Positions 63,070-64,000 of a stretch of 64,000 nucleotides of DNA are shown in pieces. The stretch is from assembly GCF_015752315.1 (NCBI RefSeq), contig NZ_JADOVJ010000001.1:4270501-4334500 (forward strand). Direction: 5' to 3'. The stretch's first letter is position 1, and every line of letters starts with the position of its first letter. Position numbers and translations under genes: made by a program. The stretch comes from Nocardioides luteus. GTDB lineage: Bacteria; Actinomycetota; Actinomycetes; Propionibacteriales; Nocardioidaceae. The notes beneath the pieces are model-generated. The model saw nothing but the letters and a program-made list of their open reading frames with translations. It did no database searches and was not told the origin of the DNA.

Positions 63070-64000
63070 GCGACCTCGCCCGGGTTGCCGTGGTCGTGGT
63101 CAGCTACGGCGATCCGGCGCTGCTCGAACGGCACACGACCCGGGTCGCCGCGGCGCTCCGGCCCGCCCGGATCGTGGTGGTCGACAACCACTCGACCGAC
63201 GCCCACCGCGCGGCGGTCCGAGCCCTCTGCGAGCGCGAGGGCTGGACCGGAGTCTTCCCGGGCACCAACACCGGCTTCGGCGCCGGCTGCAACCTGGGCG
63301 CCGCGGCCGCGCTGGCCGCGGGCGCCGAGGTGCTCCTCTTCCTCAACCCGGACGCCACGATCGACGCCGAGTCGGCGGTACGCCTCGTCGCCGCCGTCGA
63401 GGCCGAGCCGCTCCTGCTCGCCGGACCGACCGTGCTCGGCCCGGACGGGTCGGTCGCCTCTGCGGGACTCGATCTCGACCTCGACACCGGGACCATGCGC
63501 CCGTGGCGACGGCGCGCCGAGCATCCGGGGGCGGACACGCTGCCCTGGGTCACCGGGGCCTGCTTCGCGGTCACCCGTGAGCTGTGGGAGCGGCTGGCCG
63601 GCTTCGACGAGCGCTACTTCCTCTACTGGGAGGACGTCGACCTCTGCGCCCGCGTCCGGGCGTTCGGCGGCCGGGTCGCGGTCGTCGACGGTGCCACCGC
63701 GATCCACTCCGGAGGCGGAACCCAGCGCGCCGAGGGCTCCCGCGCCAAGTCGCCGGCCTACTACTACTTCAACATCCGCAACCGCGCCCTCTTCGCGCGG
63801 ACCTGGCTCAGCCAGGAGCAGGAGCGGGCCTGGCGTCGCGGGGCGGTCGGGGCTGCGTACGAGATCCTGATGCGGGGTGGACGTCGTCAGCTCCTGCACC
63901 CGGTACGCCCCGTCTCCGCCGTCCTCCAGGGACTGCGCGACGGCCGCCGCGACCGGCCGGTCCGGGTCATGGAATCGGTCCGCGAGCTGCGCGCGACGAC
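63066..64000 (+). CDS. Glycosyltransferase family 2 (rhamnosyltransferase-like), 3' end outside window
   Basis: The frame from the ATG at 63066 stays open to the window edge with 311 complete codons. It has the GT-A start (VAVVVVSYGDPALLER), VVVDNHSTD, NTGFGAGCNLGAA, a metal motif LFLNPDATID and the acceptor block FDERYFLYWEDVDLCAR, typical of rhamnosyltransferase-like GT2 proteins. Its start overlaps the stop of the CDP-alcohol transferase gene (ATGA), which implies coupled translation. Confidence 0.9.
   Translation, partial: MSDLARVAVVVVSYGDPALLERHTTRVAAALRPARIVVVDNHSTDAHRAAVRALCEREGWTGVFPGTNTGFGAGCNLGAAAALAAGAEVLLFLNPDATIDAESAVRLVAAVEAEPLLLAGPTVLGPDGSVASAGLDLDLDTGTMRPWRRRAEHPGADTLPWVTGACFAVTRELWERLAGFDERYFLYWEDVDLCARVRAFGGRVAVVDGATAIHSGGGTQRAEGSRAKSPAYYYFNIRNRALFARTWLSQEQERAWRRGAVGAAYEILMRGGRRQLLHPVRPVSAVLQGLRDGRRDRPVRVMESVRELRAT

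Overview
The window is GC-rich actinobacterial chromosome with GTG/TTG starts and tight operons. A fused CydDC, a DevR-like regulator, the mfd-mazG-eno-ftsB-DUF501-ppx gene order, BTAD/AfsR-type and very large LuxR regulators, and a bldA-type anticodon on a tRNA-like gene all suggest a Nocardioides-like member of the Nocardioidaceae. The genus is inference; no rRNA is present.

Left part (1-22.9 kb): a partial YigZ protein and a TauE/SafE exporter; a three-gene operon of an AfsR-like regulator, a MoxR/ChlI-type ATPase and a VWA protein; a YchJ-like protein; then a cytochrome bd operon (cydA-cydB-cydDC) whose last gene is a DevR-like response regulator, facing a DevS-like histidine kinase. A 720-bp divergent spacer full of repeats and hairpins separates cydA from a giant LuxR ATPase regulator. 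A small lipoprotein, cystathionine beta-synthase and an SGNH hydrolase follow.

Middle part (22.9-47.8 kb): a BI-1 membrane protein; an HNH endonuclease gene whose end overlaps an unusual tRNA-Leu(UAA)-like gene; peptide deformylase with an ACT-domain protein; then the old block ppx, DUF501, ftsB/divIC, eno, mazG and mfd on the minus strand, interrupted by accessory genes (a secreted phytase-like protein, an HxlR/nitroreductase pair, an MFS exporter, a DUF4916 protein, a DUF385 protein, an alpha/beta-hydrolase-LuxR fusion and an MNT/HEPN toxin-antitoxin pair). A MerR/aldo-keto reductase pair, an SDR/TetR pair, a VanY-like lipoprotein and a siderophore-interacting protein complete this part.

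Right part (47.8-64 kb): an exopolysaccharide locus with a low-molecular-weight tyrosine phosphatase, a Wzz/BY-kinase chain-length regulator, an O-antigen-ligase-like polymerase, an acyltransferase, three glycosyltransferases, a Wzx-like flippase, a CDP-alcohol phosphotransferase, two paralogous secreted beta-propeller proteins, a membrane-anchored protein and a secreted beta-helix protein. A 14-bp near-palindrome (CCCC-N6-GGGT) recurs at four divergent or operon-head positions in this locus and looks like a shared operator.

The most unusual items are the HNH/tRNA overlap, the shared EPS motif, a 21-bp-period repeat family that is translated in-frame inside both CydD and an MFS transporter, the DevS-like kinase that lacks the heme ligand region, and the palindrome over the start of the MNT antitoxin gene.
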